Assembly: GCA_002712285.1 (NCBI GenBank) | Contig: PATC01000051.1 | Location: 1 to 50,570, forward strand | DNA: 50,570 nt | Direction of reading: 5' to 3' | Source: Methanobacteriota archaeon | GTDB taxonomy: Archaea; Thermoplasmatota; Poseidoniia; Poseidoniales; Thalassarchaeaceae | Shown: piece after piece, positions 33,505-42,854 of the stretch | How positions within the stretch are numbered: the stretch's first letter is position 1 | How the letters are laid out: each line of letters begins with the position of its first letter | Notes under the pieces: model-generated | Seen by the model: the letters and a program-made list of their open reading frames with translations, nothing else | Told to the model about the DNA's origin: nothing | Database searches by the model: none | Translations under genes and position numbers: made by a program

Positions 33505-33594
33505 GAATGGCTATTTTCCTTGATGTCCATCAATGCAGCGGATATTGATGCAAAATTGTCGAGATTGATATACAGCGACCTTCTGTGTTGCCCC

Positions 33595-33984
33595 ATGGGT
33601 CTAATCAATAGTGATGGATTCTCTCTTCCAATGGCTGTTCAGGTTGAAGTTGTTGATGCTAATCTAGATGCAACTGATCGTGCCATGGAGGCAATGATTG
33701 GTGCAATGGGTTCGGATGTAGAAACTCATGTGTTAATTGTCTCTGTTGAGGCAGGGGGATGTTCAGGTCATATGTATGATATGCAAATCATCGAACGTCC
33801 AGATGATACCTCTGCGTTCCAAAGTTTTCAGTTTGGTGACATTACATTACTCATTCATAACAAGGATAGTACACTACTCAATGGTATCCGTATTGATTAC
33901 CGCGATACTCTTCTCGGTGGAGGTTTCCAAATCGAGAATCCTAATGCGGACAAGTCTTGCGGCTGTGGTCAGTCGTTCAGTTGA
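33595..33984 (+). CDS. A-type iron-sulfur carrier (IscA/HesB family)
   Basis: With the ATG at 33595 the protein has 129 residues, normal for the family. The cluster ligands are Cys56 in EAGGCSGHMYDM and Cys122/Cys124 in SCGCGQSF. It transfers Fe-S clusters to target enzymes. The start was chosen because a GATATACAG TATA-like box lies about 25 nt before it; a longer frame to 33466 would run into fdhD. The YgfZ-like gene follows 5 nt later, the same functional pair as eukaryotic ISCA and IBA57. Confidence 0.88.
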   Translation: MGLINSDGFSLPMAVQVEVVDANLDATDRAMEAMIGAMGSDVETHVLIVSVEAGGCSGHMYDMQIIERPDDTSAFQSFQFGDITLLIHNKDSTLLNGIRIDYRDTLLGGGFQIENPNADKSCGCGQSFS

Positions 33985-33989
33985 GCTTC

Positions 33990-34877
33990 ATGAATTCCCA
34001 TCATGTTCGTACGGGTGATATCTCTGTATTAATCGGAGATGATTCCCTCGCTCTTCTGCATTCAGTTTCTACACAAGATTTGGAGAATTTATCTGAAGGT
34101 GAAAGTCAAACCTGTTGCATCCTTAATGTAAATGGTCGAATCGAAGATCGACTAGTGGTGTTGAATCTTGGTGATCAGATTGCATTACTACACTTGGAAG
34201 GGCATGCTGTTTCAACTAGGGAACTTTTGGTTCGCTCTAAATCTTGGAAACAGAAAGTAGACGTAATCGCTCTTGATGATGGATTCTCGGCTCTATACAA
34301 AGGCGTTGAACAAGAACCGGTTCTAAACCGCGTTGAACAACATGGTTCCGTTTATTGGACCATAGTACGAACAGTTGGAACCATGGAAATGATCTATCTG
34401 GGCCCTTCACAAGATATCGAAATATTGAGCAATAATCTCATTGAACAAGGATACAATCTGAGGAATTTAAACGATGAGAATTTGTACAGGATAAAGCGAG
34501 GCCATTTGACTCCATCTGGATTACAGCAGTATCGCCCCATTCCTCTTGAAGTTGCTTTAGAGAGTGATATTTCGTTCACCAAGGGTTGCTACATCGGACA
34601 AGAGATTATTGCAAGAATGGATGCAAGAGAAGCTTTAGCACGAACATCTGTAACACTTGAATCAGATTCTGAAATCCCTTGCGGACGTCATTCTTTGCAA
34701 GGCGGGGGGCGAATTATTGTGATGTCATCAGTTGAGAAATCTGGTTCATGGTGGAGTGTTTCTCTAATTCACCCAGAAATGGCTCGCATAGGTTCTGTCC
34801 TTCATCTCAAACAGGATGTGCACGCATCTGTGGTATTGAAGATACGTAATACTTGGAATTCAAATCAAATTGACTAA
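33990..34877 (+). CDS. ygfZ: YgfZ/IBA57-like folate-binding Fe-S assembly factor
   Basis: A 295-aa relative of glycine cleavage T-protein. The signature KGCYIGQE (about residue 205), with ARMDAREALAR after it, is specific for YgfZ/CAF17/IBA57 proteins, which use tetrahydrofolate to help assemble or repair [4Fe-4S] clusters. It lacks the T-protein catalytic context and no other glycine cleavage gene is present. It is co-transcribed with the A-type carrier just upstream. The longer frame from 33957 would overlap that gene and was not used. Confidence 0.9.
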   Translation: MNSHHVRTGDISVLIGDDSLALLHSVSTQDLENLSEGESQTCCILNVNGRIEDRLVVLNLGDQIALLHLEGHAVSTRELLVRSKSWKQKVDVIALDDGFSALYKGVEQEPVLNRVEQHGSVYWTIVRTVGTMEMIYLGPSQDIEILSNNLIEQGYNLRNLNDENLYRIKRGHLTPSGLQQYRPIPLEVALESDISFTKGCYIGQEIIARMDAREALARTSVTLESDSEIPCGRHSLQGGGRIIVMSSVEKSGSWWSVSLIHPEMARIGSVLHLKQDVHASVVLKIRNTWNSNQID

Positions 34878-34918
34878 TCACGCGCAATACCTTAGAACAG
34901 CGCCGTTTAGGCAATGTC

Positions 34919-37432
34919 ATGGATGGGGCGCGAGTCAGGTTGTCTGTCCTCCTTGTGATGTTGTTCATCAGTCTACCACAGTCTGGTCTAGTTGGCGCTA
35001 CAATGACGCCACCATTGAATGAATCAGTAATCGATTCAGCCCTCATTGAGGCTGTTGAGAACAATGATGATTCGTATCCAGTCATCATCCAGTTCTCCAA
35101 TAGTATTGGACATGATATCCGAGCATTTCTCATCGCACATGAAGTGTATTTTGTGGTTGAATCCGATTTACTAAATGGTGGTCTTGCACAAGTCAATTTC
35201 AAACAGATTGCACATCTTAGTAATCATCCTGCAATTAGATTTCTAGAACTCGATCGTCCATTACAGACCTTTTACCTCGATGAACCAATTATGACACCTG
35301 AACCTATCCTGATGCATGAAACAGTTCATGTGACTAACTCCACAGCCGCATGGAGCCGCGCAATCATTCAACGTGATGGTTCACTGAAACTCACCGATAC
35401 AGGTGCATTTGCAGAGTGGGACGGTGATGGTACTACAGCTGTGGACCTAGATACTGGAGTTGATGCAGAGCACCCAGACTTCGATTATGCCGGTCCTTGG
35501 ACTGGTGATAAGGTGATTTACTCCGCGAAATATGATGGAATTGGATGGACGGAAACGAAAAATTCGGACACATCTTCAGGCCACGGTACTCATGTAGGTG
35601 GTACAATAGCCGGTAACGGGGACGCCTCAGGTGGGCGTAGGCTTGGTACTGCTAAAGGTGCTCAATTAGTGGCATTGGGTACTGGAGATGGTGTATCGAT
35701 CTTCGCTGCAGAACAGGGCCTAGAATGGGTCTACGAGCATAGTCGTCCTGGAAACAACCCGAATAACATTCGAGTAGTTTCTAACTCATGGGGAACAGAT
35801 GGTGATTATAATCCTCAGGGTGCAATAGCCACCATTACTGATGCCTTGACCTTTGAGAACGGCGTTGCAGTCATCTTTGCGGCCAGTAACAGCGGTGGTT
35901 CTGGTGCAGAGGATGATAGCGATCTTAGAACAAATGTTTACGCTAATACCCCCTCTGCGATTTCGATTGCTGCATTAACACATGATGGAACTGCAGTCAC
36001 TTCATTCAGCAGCCGTGGTTGGATGAGTCAGCAACATACTTGGCCTGATCTCGGGGCTCCAGGTCGAGATATTTGGGCAACTGCCCCTCGAAGAACTGCA
36101 ATTGATGCCTCGACAAGAACCCAAGGTGATCTCTACTTCATGTCAATTAGTGGAACAAGTATGGCAACGCCCCATATTGGAGGGATTGCGACTATGTTGA
36201 TTGATGCTGCTCCCTCTCTCGGTGTTGCTGACTATCATAGGGACGATCACGATGAAGGCATCAGCCTCGTTACTGGGTCTGATGCCCAAGGACTTCAGAT
36301 GGAGGATTGGTTAACTGCAAATGAGACTCGAGTCCATGAAGTTGAACTAATTCTAGAGTTGACCTCAAAGTATCTTCCAAACAGTTGTGAAGAAGGAAAT
36401 GATGAGGATTCATGTGATGACATTCCTCAGAATGAATCATGTTACGTTTCCCTAACTGGGCAATGTCACGATTGGCGTGTAGGTCATGGACTTGTTAATG
36501 TCGATCATGCACTTGCATTAGCACGTACGTTACAATTGATGCGAGATACAGATGGTGACGGTTTTGTCGATGATATGCGTCCAACTGTATGGGATGCTTA
36601 TGACCAGTATGAGAATATCATGCAAGACACAATAATCGAGTTGTCAACTGATCGTCTTTCACATGATTGGAAAGGAGAATGGAGCCATTTTAACAATGGA
36701 CCGACAAGCACTTTCGGAACCTACGCTACAGACGATCGTCACTATGTCTACATCCCAAATGGTACACTAATGATGGATGTGACATTCGCAGTAGTCCAGA
36801 GGAATCTCGAGCATGGAGAGTTTGGACAACATTCTCTTACAATTGATGTTGGAGAGACTGGAGAGAATGACGCAGGTCAAGGTGACCGTAATGGTGACAT
36901 AGTTCGGTATGAGGTTGAAATTGACGAATCTCAATGGAATACGTATGCTGAGTTTGATGTAATTGGCAATGGAGTTACGTTGTTACCTATTACATCAATA
37001 GACGATGAATTCTACGAACCTCTGTTCTCATACACTGTATCCTGTTCTCTAACTCTGGATGTATCTAGTCCCGTCATTGTTGAGGTTGTACAGCGCTTAG
37101 ATGGATATACAGATTTAGATCCTGGACCACCATCTGAATCTTATGACCAGAATCATGATGGAAATTTACGTATGATTCGCCCTGTTTACGATGAGGGAAG
37201 AGTCCTCGAACTTGATGATTCACTTGAGGAAATAAGTTCCTCCGAGTTCTCAGGTTTGTTGTTACGTATTCTTGCTGTTGTAGTGTTATTGGGCGTGGTT
37301 GCATTTTGGACTGTTCGCCGTCGAGATACTGATTTAGGTGTACAATTGATTGACTCGATTGATCTTGAAGCAGAGGGTGCTGCCCTTGAGGCCGATCTTG
37401 TCAGCGTTGGTGCGCTAAAAGCAGATGATTAA
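34919..37432 (+). CDS. Secreted subtilisin-like (S8) protease with membrane anchor
   Basis: An 837-aa exoprotease. A signal peptide (to about residue 27) and an inhibitor-I9-like propeptide region (about 28-110) precede the S8 domain: Asp178 in VDLDTGVDAEHPDF, His222 in SGHGTHVGG, oxyanion Asn324 in FAASNSGG and Ser414 in SGTSMATPH. A thrombospondin type 3-like loop (DTDGDGFVDD) links to a beta-rich C-terminal domain. A TM helix at about 778-797 followed by RRRDTD anchors it in the membrane. It would degrade proteins or peptides at the cell surface, in keeping with a protein-consuming heterotroph. Confidence 0.94.
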   Translation: MDGARVRLSVLLVMLFISLPQSGLVGATMTPPLNESVIDSALIEAVENNDDSYPVIIQFSNSIGHDIRAFLIAHEVYFVVESDLLNGGLAQVNFKQIAHLSNHPAIRFLELDRPLQTFYLDEPIMTPEPILMHETVHVTNSTAAWSRAIIQRDGSLKLTDTGAFAEWDGDGTTAVDLDTGVDAEHPDFDYAGPWTGDKVIYSAKYDGIGWTETKNSDTSSGHGTHVGGTIAGNGDASGGRRLGTAKGAQLVALGTGDGVSIFAAEQGLEWVYEHSRPGNNPNNIRVVSNSWGTDGDYNPQGAIATITDALTFENGVAVIFAASNSGGSGAEDDSDLRTNVYANTPSAISIAALTHDGTAVTSFSSRGWMSQQHTWPDLGAPGRDIWATAPRRTAIDASTRTQGDLYFMSISGTSMATPHIGGIATMLIDAAPSLGVADYHRDDHDEGISLVTGSDAQGLQMEDWLTANETRVHEVELILELTSKYLPNSCEEGNDEDSCDDIPQNESCYVSLTGQCHDWRVGHGLVNVDHALALARTLQLMRDTDGDGFVDDMRPTVWDAYDQYENIMQDTIIELSTDRLSHDWKGEWSHFNNGPTSTFGTYATDDRHYVYIPNGTLMMDVTFAVVQRNLEHGEFGQHSLTIDVGETGENDAGQGDRNGDIVRYEVEIDESQWNTYAEFDVIGNGVTLLPITSIDDEFYEPLFSYTVSCSLTLDVSSPVIVEVVQRLDGYTDLDPGPPSESYDQNHDGNLRMIRPVYDEGRVLELDDSLEEISSSEFSGLLLRILAVVVLLGVVAFWTVRRRDTDLGVQLIDSIDLEAEGAALEADLVSVGALKADD

Positions 37433-38554
37433 TCAGAGATCTGGAATTTCAGGCCTTTTTGCATCGGTATTCATTGCAGATGGGGCAGTTGCAATCTCTT
37501 CAAAGGTCAATTCATTCTCTGATAGATCTCGTTGATTGAGGCGGCCAATTGTCTGTAAGGATAAATTTCCACTTTTCCGAACATAAGCATACAATTCTGC
37601 ATCAATATCTTCAGCAACCTGATTCTGGAATGATTGGCTGATGAATTCACCGCGACGTCTATTATATCCGAATTCGATGGCTAATCCTACCAGTGATGCA
37701 CTGTAAAGGACGGCTAGAACAGAGAGTGAGAATTGAACTGAACTATCGAATGGTGTTAATTCTGGGTTTCGAATTACCATAAGCATCTGGCGGAAAGTCA
37801 AAGCTAGTAAACCAACTCCAACAATAGGTTGGATTTTTTCATTCACGAATGTGGAGAGTGGTATCAATCTCCGTTCTGCAGTCGCTGAGAAAACGAGTGG
37901 ACCAGTAACAGCTGCTGTTAGGACAGTTGTGAAAGAACCAAGTATGACATACAAAATGATTGAACAAACGATAGTTCCTGTGAAGGAAAGAGGGAGATAT
38001 AAGGAAATAAGGTATGCAAATAAGCCTAGAAGTACAGGTGTAGGTAATCTATGAATAGACACTAGAACAGGGTCTATTCTCGTGCTACCATGTCCCGGTT
38101 GTCTTATTCCAATAACATTCCAATCAGTTGCAGACATCACCAATTTCAGTATACGCAGAAGGAAACCAAATCTGATTAAGATACGTTCGCACAACGTGAG
38201 TAGAGGCCAAGTGAGAAGATACACAGGCGCTGCAATCAATGTGATTAATGGAGAAAGTGTTACACCAGGAATGAAAATGAAATGGACAATACTCAATGGG
38301 GTGAGCATCGCTGTTTCAATTCTAGATTGTCTATCCTCAGAGATGTGGAGATGTCGTGCTTCTTCATCTAATGCTGATCTAAATTTTGAAAGTGTGCTTC
38401 CTGAATTCAACACACGTCGTACTGCTTCCCTGTAGCGTGTGTGTTTTGCCTTATTACCCAACCAAGAACGAAATAGCCAGCGAACGGGGACAGCAAGGAG
38501 CACTGGGAGTAGAAGGAGTCCGATACCCCAGAGTGTTCCACTGAGTTCGGCCAT
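37433..38554 (-). CDS. Polytopic membrane protein of unknown function
   Basis: A 373-aa protein with an N-terminal TM helix, a soluble helical stretch (about 30-85), and about six further TM helices between roughly 85 and 300. A cytoplasmic C-terminal tail has a PqqD-free, helical QTIGRLNQRDLSENELTF region. No transporter motif is recognised. Its stop abuts the protease gene stop with no bases between them, and it lies 52 nt downstream of the superoxide dismutase gene on the same strand. Confidence 0.75.
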   Translation of the reverse strand: MAELSGTLWGIGLLLLPVLLAVPVRWLFRSWLGNKAKHTRYREAVRRVLNSGSTLSKFRSALDEEARHLHISEDRQSRIETAMLTPLSIVHFIFIPGVTLSPLITLIAAPVYLLTWPLLTLCERILIRFGFLLRILKLVMSATDWNVIGIRQPGHGSTRIDPVLVSIHRLPTPVLLGLFAYLISLYLPLSFTGTIVCSIILYVILGSFTTVLTAAVTGPLVFSATAERRLIPLSTFVNEKIQPIVGVGLLALTFRQMLMVIRNPELTPFDSSVQFSLSVLAVLYSASLVGLAIEFGYNRRRGEFISQSFQNQVAEDIDAELYAYVRKSGNLSLQTIGRLNQRDLSENELTFEEIATAPSAMNTDAKRPEIPDL

Positions 38555-38606
38555 GGTTCTTGTCGGTTCAAGCCACGTTTAGAGATGTCCGTTGAACAAA
38601 GAGTGT

Positions 38607-39200
38607 TCAGTTCATCCTAGATGCTACAGCATCCCAGTCGACAACGTTCCACCATGCGGCAATATAATCGCCCCGACCAGGTCCGAATTTCTTGTAGTAT
38701 GCGTGTTCCCAGACGTCAATCCCTAGAAGTGGCGTACCTCCACACCCAATTCCAGTCATCAATGGGTTGTCTTGATTTGGAGTGCTACAGATTTCAAGAC
38801 CAGAATCGGTCTGACATAGCCATGCCCAGCCGCTTCCAAAACGACTCATTGCAGCCTGAGCAAAGGCTTGTTGAAACGAATTGAAGTCTCCAAATGAAGC
38901 ATCGATAGCTTCTGCAAGATCCCCAGTGGGTGATCCTCCTCCATTAGGACTCATGACGGACCAGAATAGTGTGTGGTTGTAGAATCCTCCACCGTTGTTT
39001 CGAACAGCTGCATTATTAGTGTGTGATGCGAGTAAATCCTCAATAGACATCCCTTCCATTTCCGTACCTGCTATTGCAGCATTGAGTTTGTTCGTATATC
39101 CTTGATGATGCTTTGAATGATGAATCTCCATAGTTAGAGCATCCAAATGAGGTTCTAGTGCATTATAGTCGTAACCAAGGGCGGGTAGTTCGAAGGTCAT
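38607..39200 (-). CDS. sodA: Superoxide dismutase, Mn-type
   Basis: From the ATG at 39200 the protein is 197 aa, starting MTFELPALGYDYNALEPH. The metal ligands are His27, His76, Asp162 and His166 (DVWEHAYY). The active-site Gln is in the C-terminal half (STPNQDNPL) and the N-terminal position is Gly-rich (RNNGGGFYNH), which is the manganese pattern. It removes cytoplasmic superoxide, fitting an aerobic surface-ocean habitat. A longer frame to 39509 lies across the divergent dehydrogenase gene and was rejected. Confidence 0.95.
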   Translation of the reverse strand: MTFELPALGYDYNALEPHLDALTMEIHHSKHHQGYTNKLNAAIAGTEMEGMSIEDLLASHTNNAAVRNNGGGFYNHTLFWSVMSPNGGGSPTGDLAEAIDASFGDFNSFQQAFAQAAMSRFGSGWAWLCQTDSGLEICSTPNQDNPLMTGIGCGGTPLLGIDVWEHAYYKKFGPGRGDYIAAWWNVVDWDAVASRMN

Positions 39201-39294
39201 AAGTGGGTCCATGCATGCCTCGTTCATCAATTCTTTGAATACAAGTTGAAGTATTAGTGACAGGATTATGAGGTGACGGTTGAATTCAGTCAAT

Positions 39295-40260
39295 ATGGCA
39301 AAGATTGCTGTGACTGATGGCATGGCTGAAGATGCGGTTTTGATGTTGAGGGAGGCTGGCCATGAAGTACATCTACTTCGATCACAAGAGGAATTAGTTG
39401 ATGGGTTCGATGCAGTTGTTATTCGTTCAGCGACTAAAATGACGGCCGATGCGATTGCATCTACACCTTCCCTACGTCTGATAGGTAGAGCAGGTGTGGG
39501 GATTGACAATATTGACGTAGATGCAGCAACGTCAGCTGGTATTTTGGTGTGTAATACGCCGAGCTCCTCTACTCAATCGGTAGTAGAATTAACGATCGGA
39601 CATCTTCTAGCATCTGCGCGATATATCCCAACAGCTGATAGGGATCTACGTAGTGGCGAATGGACAAAAAAATCACTCAAGGGGTCTGAACTTTTTGGTA
39701 AAAACATAGGTTTCATTGGTTTTGGCAGAATTGCACAAGGAGTAGGGCATGTTGCTAAATCATTGGGAATGAATTTGCATGCTTATGACCCGTATTTGCC
39801 TATTGAGATAGCTTTGGAGCAACAATGTGTGTTGCATGAAGATGTCGAGGATGTGTTCAGAAATTGCACACATATTGCAGTTCATTGTAATCTGACCGAA
39901 GAGACCCACCACTTGGTAAATTCACATACATTATCACTGATGCCTAGCATTGGAGCGGATGGAATAGAATGTGGAAATCATCTAGTATCCTGCGCTCGTG
40001 GTGGAATCGTCAATGAAGATCACGTTCTAGAAGCACTAGTAAATGGAACTTTAAGATCATGCGCACTGGATGTTTTTGAAAGTGAACCACAAACAACTCA
40101 TCTTCTACTTCAACACCCTAATTTTCACGGTACGCCGCATATTGGTGCTGCAACGTTTGAAGCGCAGGCCCGTATTGGATTTGAGATGGCCAATTTACTC
40201 ATTGATTTCTTCAATGGGGATACTCCCAAATCGCTTATTAACAGATCAGTAATCAAGTGA
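39295..40260 (+). CDS. serA: D-3-phosphoglycerate dehydrogenase-like 2-hydroxyacid dehydrogenase
   Basis: A 321-aa NAD-dependent dehydrogenase. GRAGVGIDNIDVDAA, the Rossmann motif GFIGFGRIAQGV, and the catalytic Arg (SCARGG), Glu (DVFESEP) and His (TPHIGAAT) are present. It lacks the C-terminal ACT/regulatory domain of longer SerA forms. It probably makes 3-phosphohydroxypyruvate for serine synthesis, though other 2-hydroxyacids are possible. The TTG at 39280 with GAGGTGA before it is an alternative start. It is divergent from sodA and converges on valS. Confidence 0.85.
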   Translation: MAKIAVTDGMAEDAVLMLREAGHEVHLLRSQEELVDGFDAVVIRSATKMTADAIASTPSLRLIGRAGVGIDNIDVDAATSAGILVCNTPSSSTQSVVELTIGHLLASARYIPTADRDLRSGEWTKKSLKGSELFGKNIGFIGFGRIAQGVGHVAKSLGMNLHAYDPYLPIEIALEQQCVLHEDVEDVFRNCTHIAVHCNLTEETHHLVNSHTLSLMPSIGADGIECGNHLVSCARGGIVNEDHVLEALVNGTLRSCALDVFESEPQTTHLLLQHPNFHGTPHIGAATFEAQARIGFEMANLLIDFFNGDTPKSLINRSVIK

Positions 40261-40285
40261 TCTTAGAATTGTGAAATTATTTTTC

Positions 40286-42763
40286 TCAAAAATTGAGTTT
40301 GTGCATTGCGGTTAACACATCAGTAAAGCGAATCAAGCACTCTGGCACATCAATTCCAGAAATAGGTTCTGCAAGACTTGATCCAGCATCCTTCTTCTCT
40401 TTCCATACCATTGAATTGAATTCAACAATTTGGTCAGTAGTATCTGTATTGATCCCATCAATTGAAATTACAATGGATTTTGGATGATTGCGTATGTCAA
40501 CAGCAGATGATTGGTAAAGTGTGGTTGAGATGTGGTGGCTGAATAGTGGACAGATAGGACTGAACATTGCCAGAATATCTCTCACAATACGATGAATAGT
40601 CCATGCTGCGACTTTGTCACCATCATACAAGCGTCCCTTCACCATCTCTAGCCAGTGGCTAGGAAATACTCCAGTACTGAAGTTTTTGATGGCCTGGCCA
40701 GCGGTATAGATATCGATTTTTTGCCATGCTGTATTCACGTTCACTACCATTTCATTGAATTCATCAATAATCCAACGATCTTCTATGAGAAGATTATCGG
40801 GGACAGTTTCCAAATCCTCTGGAACATCAAACTGTGATGCAAATCGAGCAACGTTGAACATTTTCGTTAGTACGCCGAAGTATTTTGCTTCGATTTCCTC
40901 TGGATTAATCTGGAAGTCATCACCGACTTGAGCTTCACATGCTTTCCATAGACGGAAGCATTCTGAACCTATTTTGTTAGCCTTTAACGCGATTTGCTTT
41001 CCATCTGGGCCCTTAACTTTCCAAGAACCTGTTTTGCTTGGGTCTGCTCCACATTCTATGACTGAGTCGGCATCAATACCGTTACCGAGGGACTTTGACA
41101 TCTTACGTCCCCACGGATCCATCCCTAGACCATCAATCCAAACATGTTGGAAGCCAGGACGATCGAGAACTAGTGCCGACTTCAACAGGGTATAGTAGAG
41201 CCATGTGCGTACGATTTCCTTACCTTGAGGTCTGAGGCCTGTAGGAAAAGCTCTCTCAAAGAGTTCAGGATTGTTGATGTATCCAGAAACGAAGAGATTA
41301 GAATTAGAGCTATCCATCCAAGTATCGAATACTTTCTCTTCACCTGTTAGTGGGCCTAATTCTTCTTTCAGTTCATCGTAAGTCCCAATTAACTCTCTTG
41401 TATCTCTGTCTAGTACTTCGCTACCGGCAGGCGGGTTTTCACGCCAAGGTTGTACATAATTTCCAGTAGGAGGGACTATCACTCGATTACCTGATTGATC
41501 ATACCACACTGGAATTTCAGTATGGTACCATCTTCGTCGTGAGATGGGCCAATCTATCGTAATATTCTGCATCCAATCCAAGAGAAATTGTTTGTTACGA
41601 GGGGGATGGAAAAAAATCTCATCAGAGAGTTGCTTGACACGATCAAGCATGTGTGTCTGACGTACGTACCATTCTTTCAATAGAATAATTTCAACTGGAT
41701 TCTTGCCTCTTTCTGATACAGGGACTTCTTGTTCCTTCACAACGATAGAATGAATTCTTCCTGCAGTTTCAAGATCAGAGATTACTGCATCTCTTGCTTC
41801 GTTGACCTTCATTCCGGTGTATGGACCTGCCAGATCAGTCATTCTTCCTTCAAGGTCAATAGCAACGAAGGGGTCTAATCCGAGTTCTCTGAATACGGAA
41901 ACGTCGTTTTGGTCACCAAATGAGCAGACCATCAAAACACCTGAACCGAATTCAGATTTTACGGAAGGATGAGTTTGAACAACAACAGTTGTTGATCTCC
42001 CTTTGGTCTCGACTGGGAGTGTAAGTTTTCTGCCCACTAAATTGCTATATCTCGAATCATCAGGATGCACGACTACTATTCCACAAGCACAGATTAGTTC
42101 AGGTCTAGTTGTAGAGATAATTACATCTTGTCCGTCTTCAGAGGTCCAGCGAACGTCAACAAGTCTGGTTTTACGTGATAATCGCTCTACTTCGGCATCA
42201 GCGATTGTAGTCCCCTCGACTGGATCGTAAATGTTGGGCCTAAGATCTTCAACAATCTCCCCTTTCTTGAATAATTCTACAAAGATAGATTGGGTAACGG
42301 CTCGGTAGTCGGGGGCATCTGTTAGATATTCACGATCGAAGTCACAGGATAGGCCAACACGACGAGCTGTACGCCTCATCGCTGCTGTGAATTCCTCTAT
42401 TGTCTGTTCACAAAGGTCGATGAATTCAGCCCTATCGTAGGTTTTCATCTTTCGACCAGTATTTTTCTCAACGGTGAATTCAATATTTATTCCATTTCTG
42501 TCAACACCCCAAGGGAAGTAGACCTCCTTACCTAGAAGTCGTTGGCTTCGAGCAATTACATCAATCATAGAATATTGTGCCACAGCACCAATATGCCAAG
42601 TACCACTTGGGTAGGGGGGAGGCGTATCAATAACGAAAATTTCCCGTTCTGATTTAGGGTTGAATGAATACCTAGGCGGAGCATCTGGTGCGAAATGATC
42701 TTCTTGAATTCGCTTTTCAAGTTGTACAGACCACCTCTTCTCAGGAAGGCGTGGTTTGGCCAT
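40286..42763 (-). CDS. valS: Valyl-tRNA synthetase
   Basis: An 825-aa class I synthetase. The HIGH motif occurs as SGTWHIGA in PPPYPSGTWHIG, the CP1 editing domain is present (ISTTRPELI, with GSGVLMVCSFGDQNDV), ISRRRWYHTEIPVWY is a ValS/IleS-type segment, and the KMSKS loop is GRKMSKSLGNGID. The archaeal ValS pattern GNGIDADSVIECGAD is followed by an insertion of about 25 residues before SECFRLWKA. The C-terminal anticodon-binding domain has KMFNVARFAS. It starts with ATG and converges on serA-like with a 25-bp gap. Confidence 0.9.
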   Translation of the reverse strand: MAKPRLPEKRWSVQLEKRIQEDHFAPDAPPRYSFNPKSEREIFVIDTPPPYPSGTWHIGAVAQYSMIDVIARSQRLLGKEVYFPWGVDRNGINIEFTVEKNTGRKMKTYDRAEFIDLCEQTIEEFTAAMRRTARRVGLSCDFDREYLTDAPDYRAVTQSIFVELFKKGEIVEDLRPNIYDPVEGTTIADAEVERLSRKTRLVDVRWTSEDGQDVIISTTRPELICACGIVVVHPDDSRYSNLVGRKLTLPVETKGRSTTVVVQTHPSVKSEFGSGVLMVCSFGDQNDVSVFRELGLDPFVAIDLEGRMTDLAGPYTGMKVNEARDAVISDLETAGRIHSIVVKEQEVPVSERGKNPVEIILLKEWYVRQTHMLDRVKQLSDEIFFHPPRNKQFLLDWMQNITIDWPISRRRWYHTEIPVWYDQSGNRVIVPPTGNYVQPWRENPPAGSEVLDRDTRELIGTYDELKEELGPLTGEEKVFDTWMDSSNSNLFVSGYINNPELFERAFPTGLRPQGKEIVRTWLYYTLLKSALVLDRPGFQHVWIDGLGMDPWGRKMSKSLGNGIDADSVIECGADPSKTGSWKVKGPDGKQIALKANKIGSECFRLWKACEAQVGDDFQINPEEIEAKYFGVLTKMFNVARFASQFDVPEDLETVPDNLLIEDRWIIDEFNEMVVNVNTAWQKIDIYTAGQAIKNFSTGVFPSHWLEMVKGRLYDGDKVAAWTIHRIVRDILAMFSPICPLFSHHISTTLYQSSAVDIRNHPKSIVISIDGINTDTTDQIVEFNSMVWKEKKDAGSSLAEPISGIDVPECLIRFTDVLTAMHKLNF

Positions 42764-42854
42764 GGATATCGGTCTGGGGTGAACGCCTTCGTTCTTGACG
42801 ATTCCTCATTGAATGACTTTGATTAGCCACATCGATGCGATGTGTTCAAACACC

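Noticed and set aside
33466-33594. Longer A-type carrier starting at 33466 or 33523
   Set aside because: The added residues lie opposite fdhD or in its promoter and are not family-like; ATG 33595 has a TATA-like box at proper spacing.
39201-39509. N-terminal extension of superoxide dismutase
   Set aside because: The extra 103 residues are antisense to the start of the serA-like gene and have no SOD similarity; the family start MTFELPALGY is at 39200.
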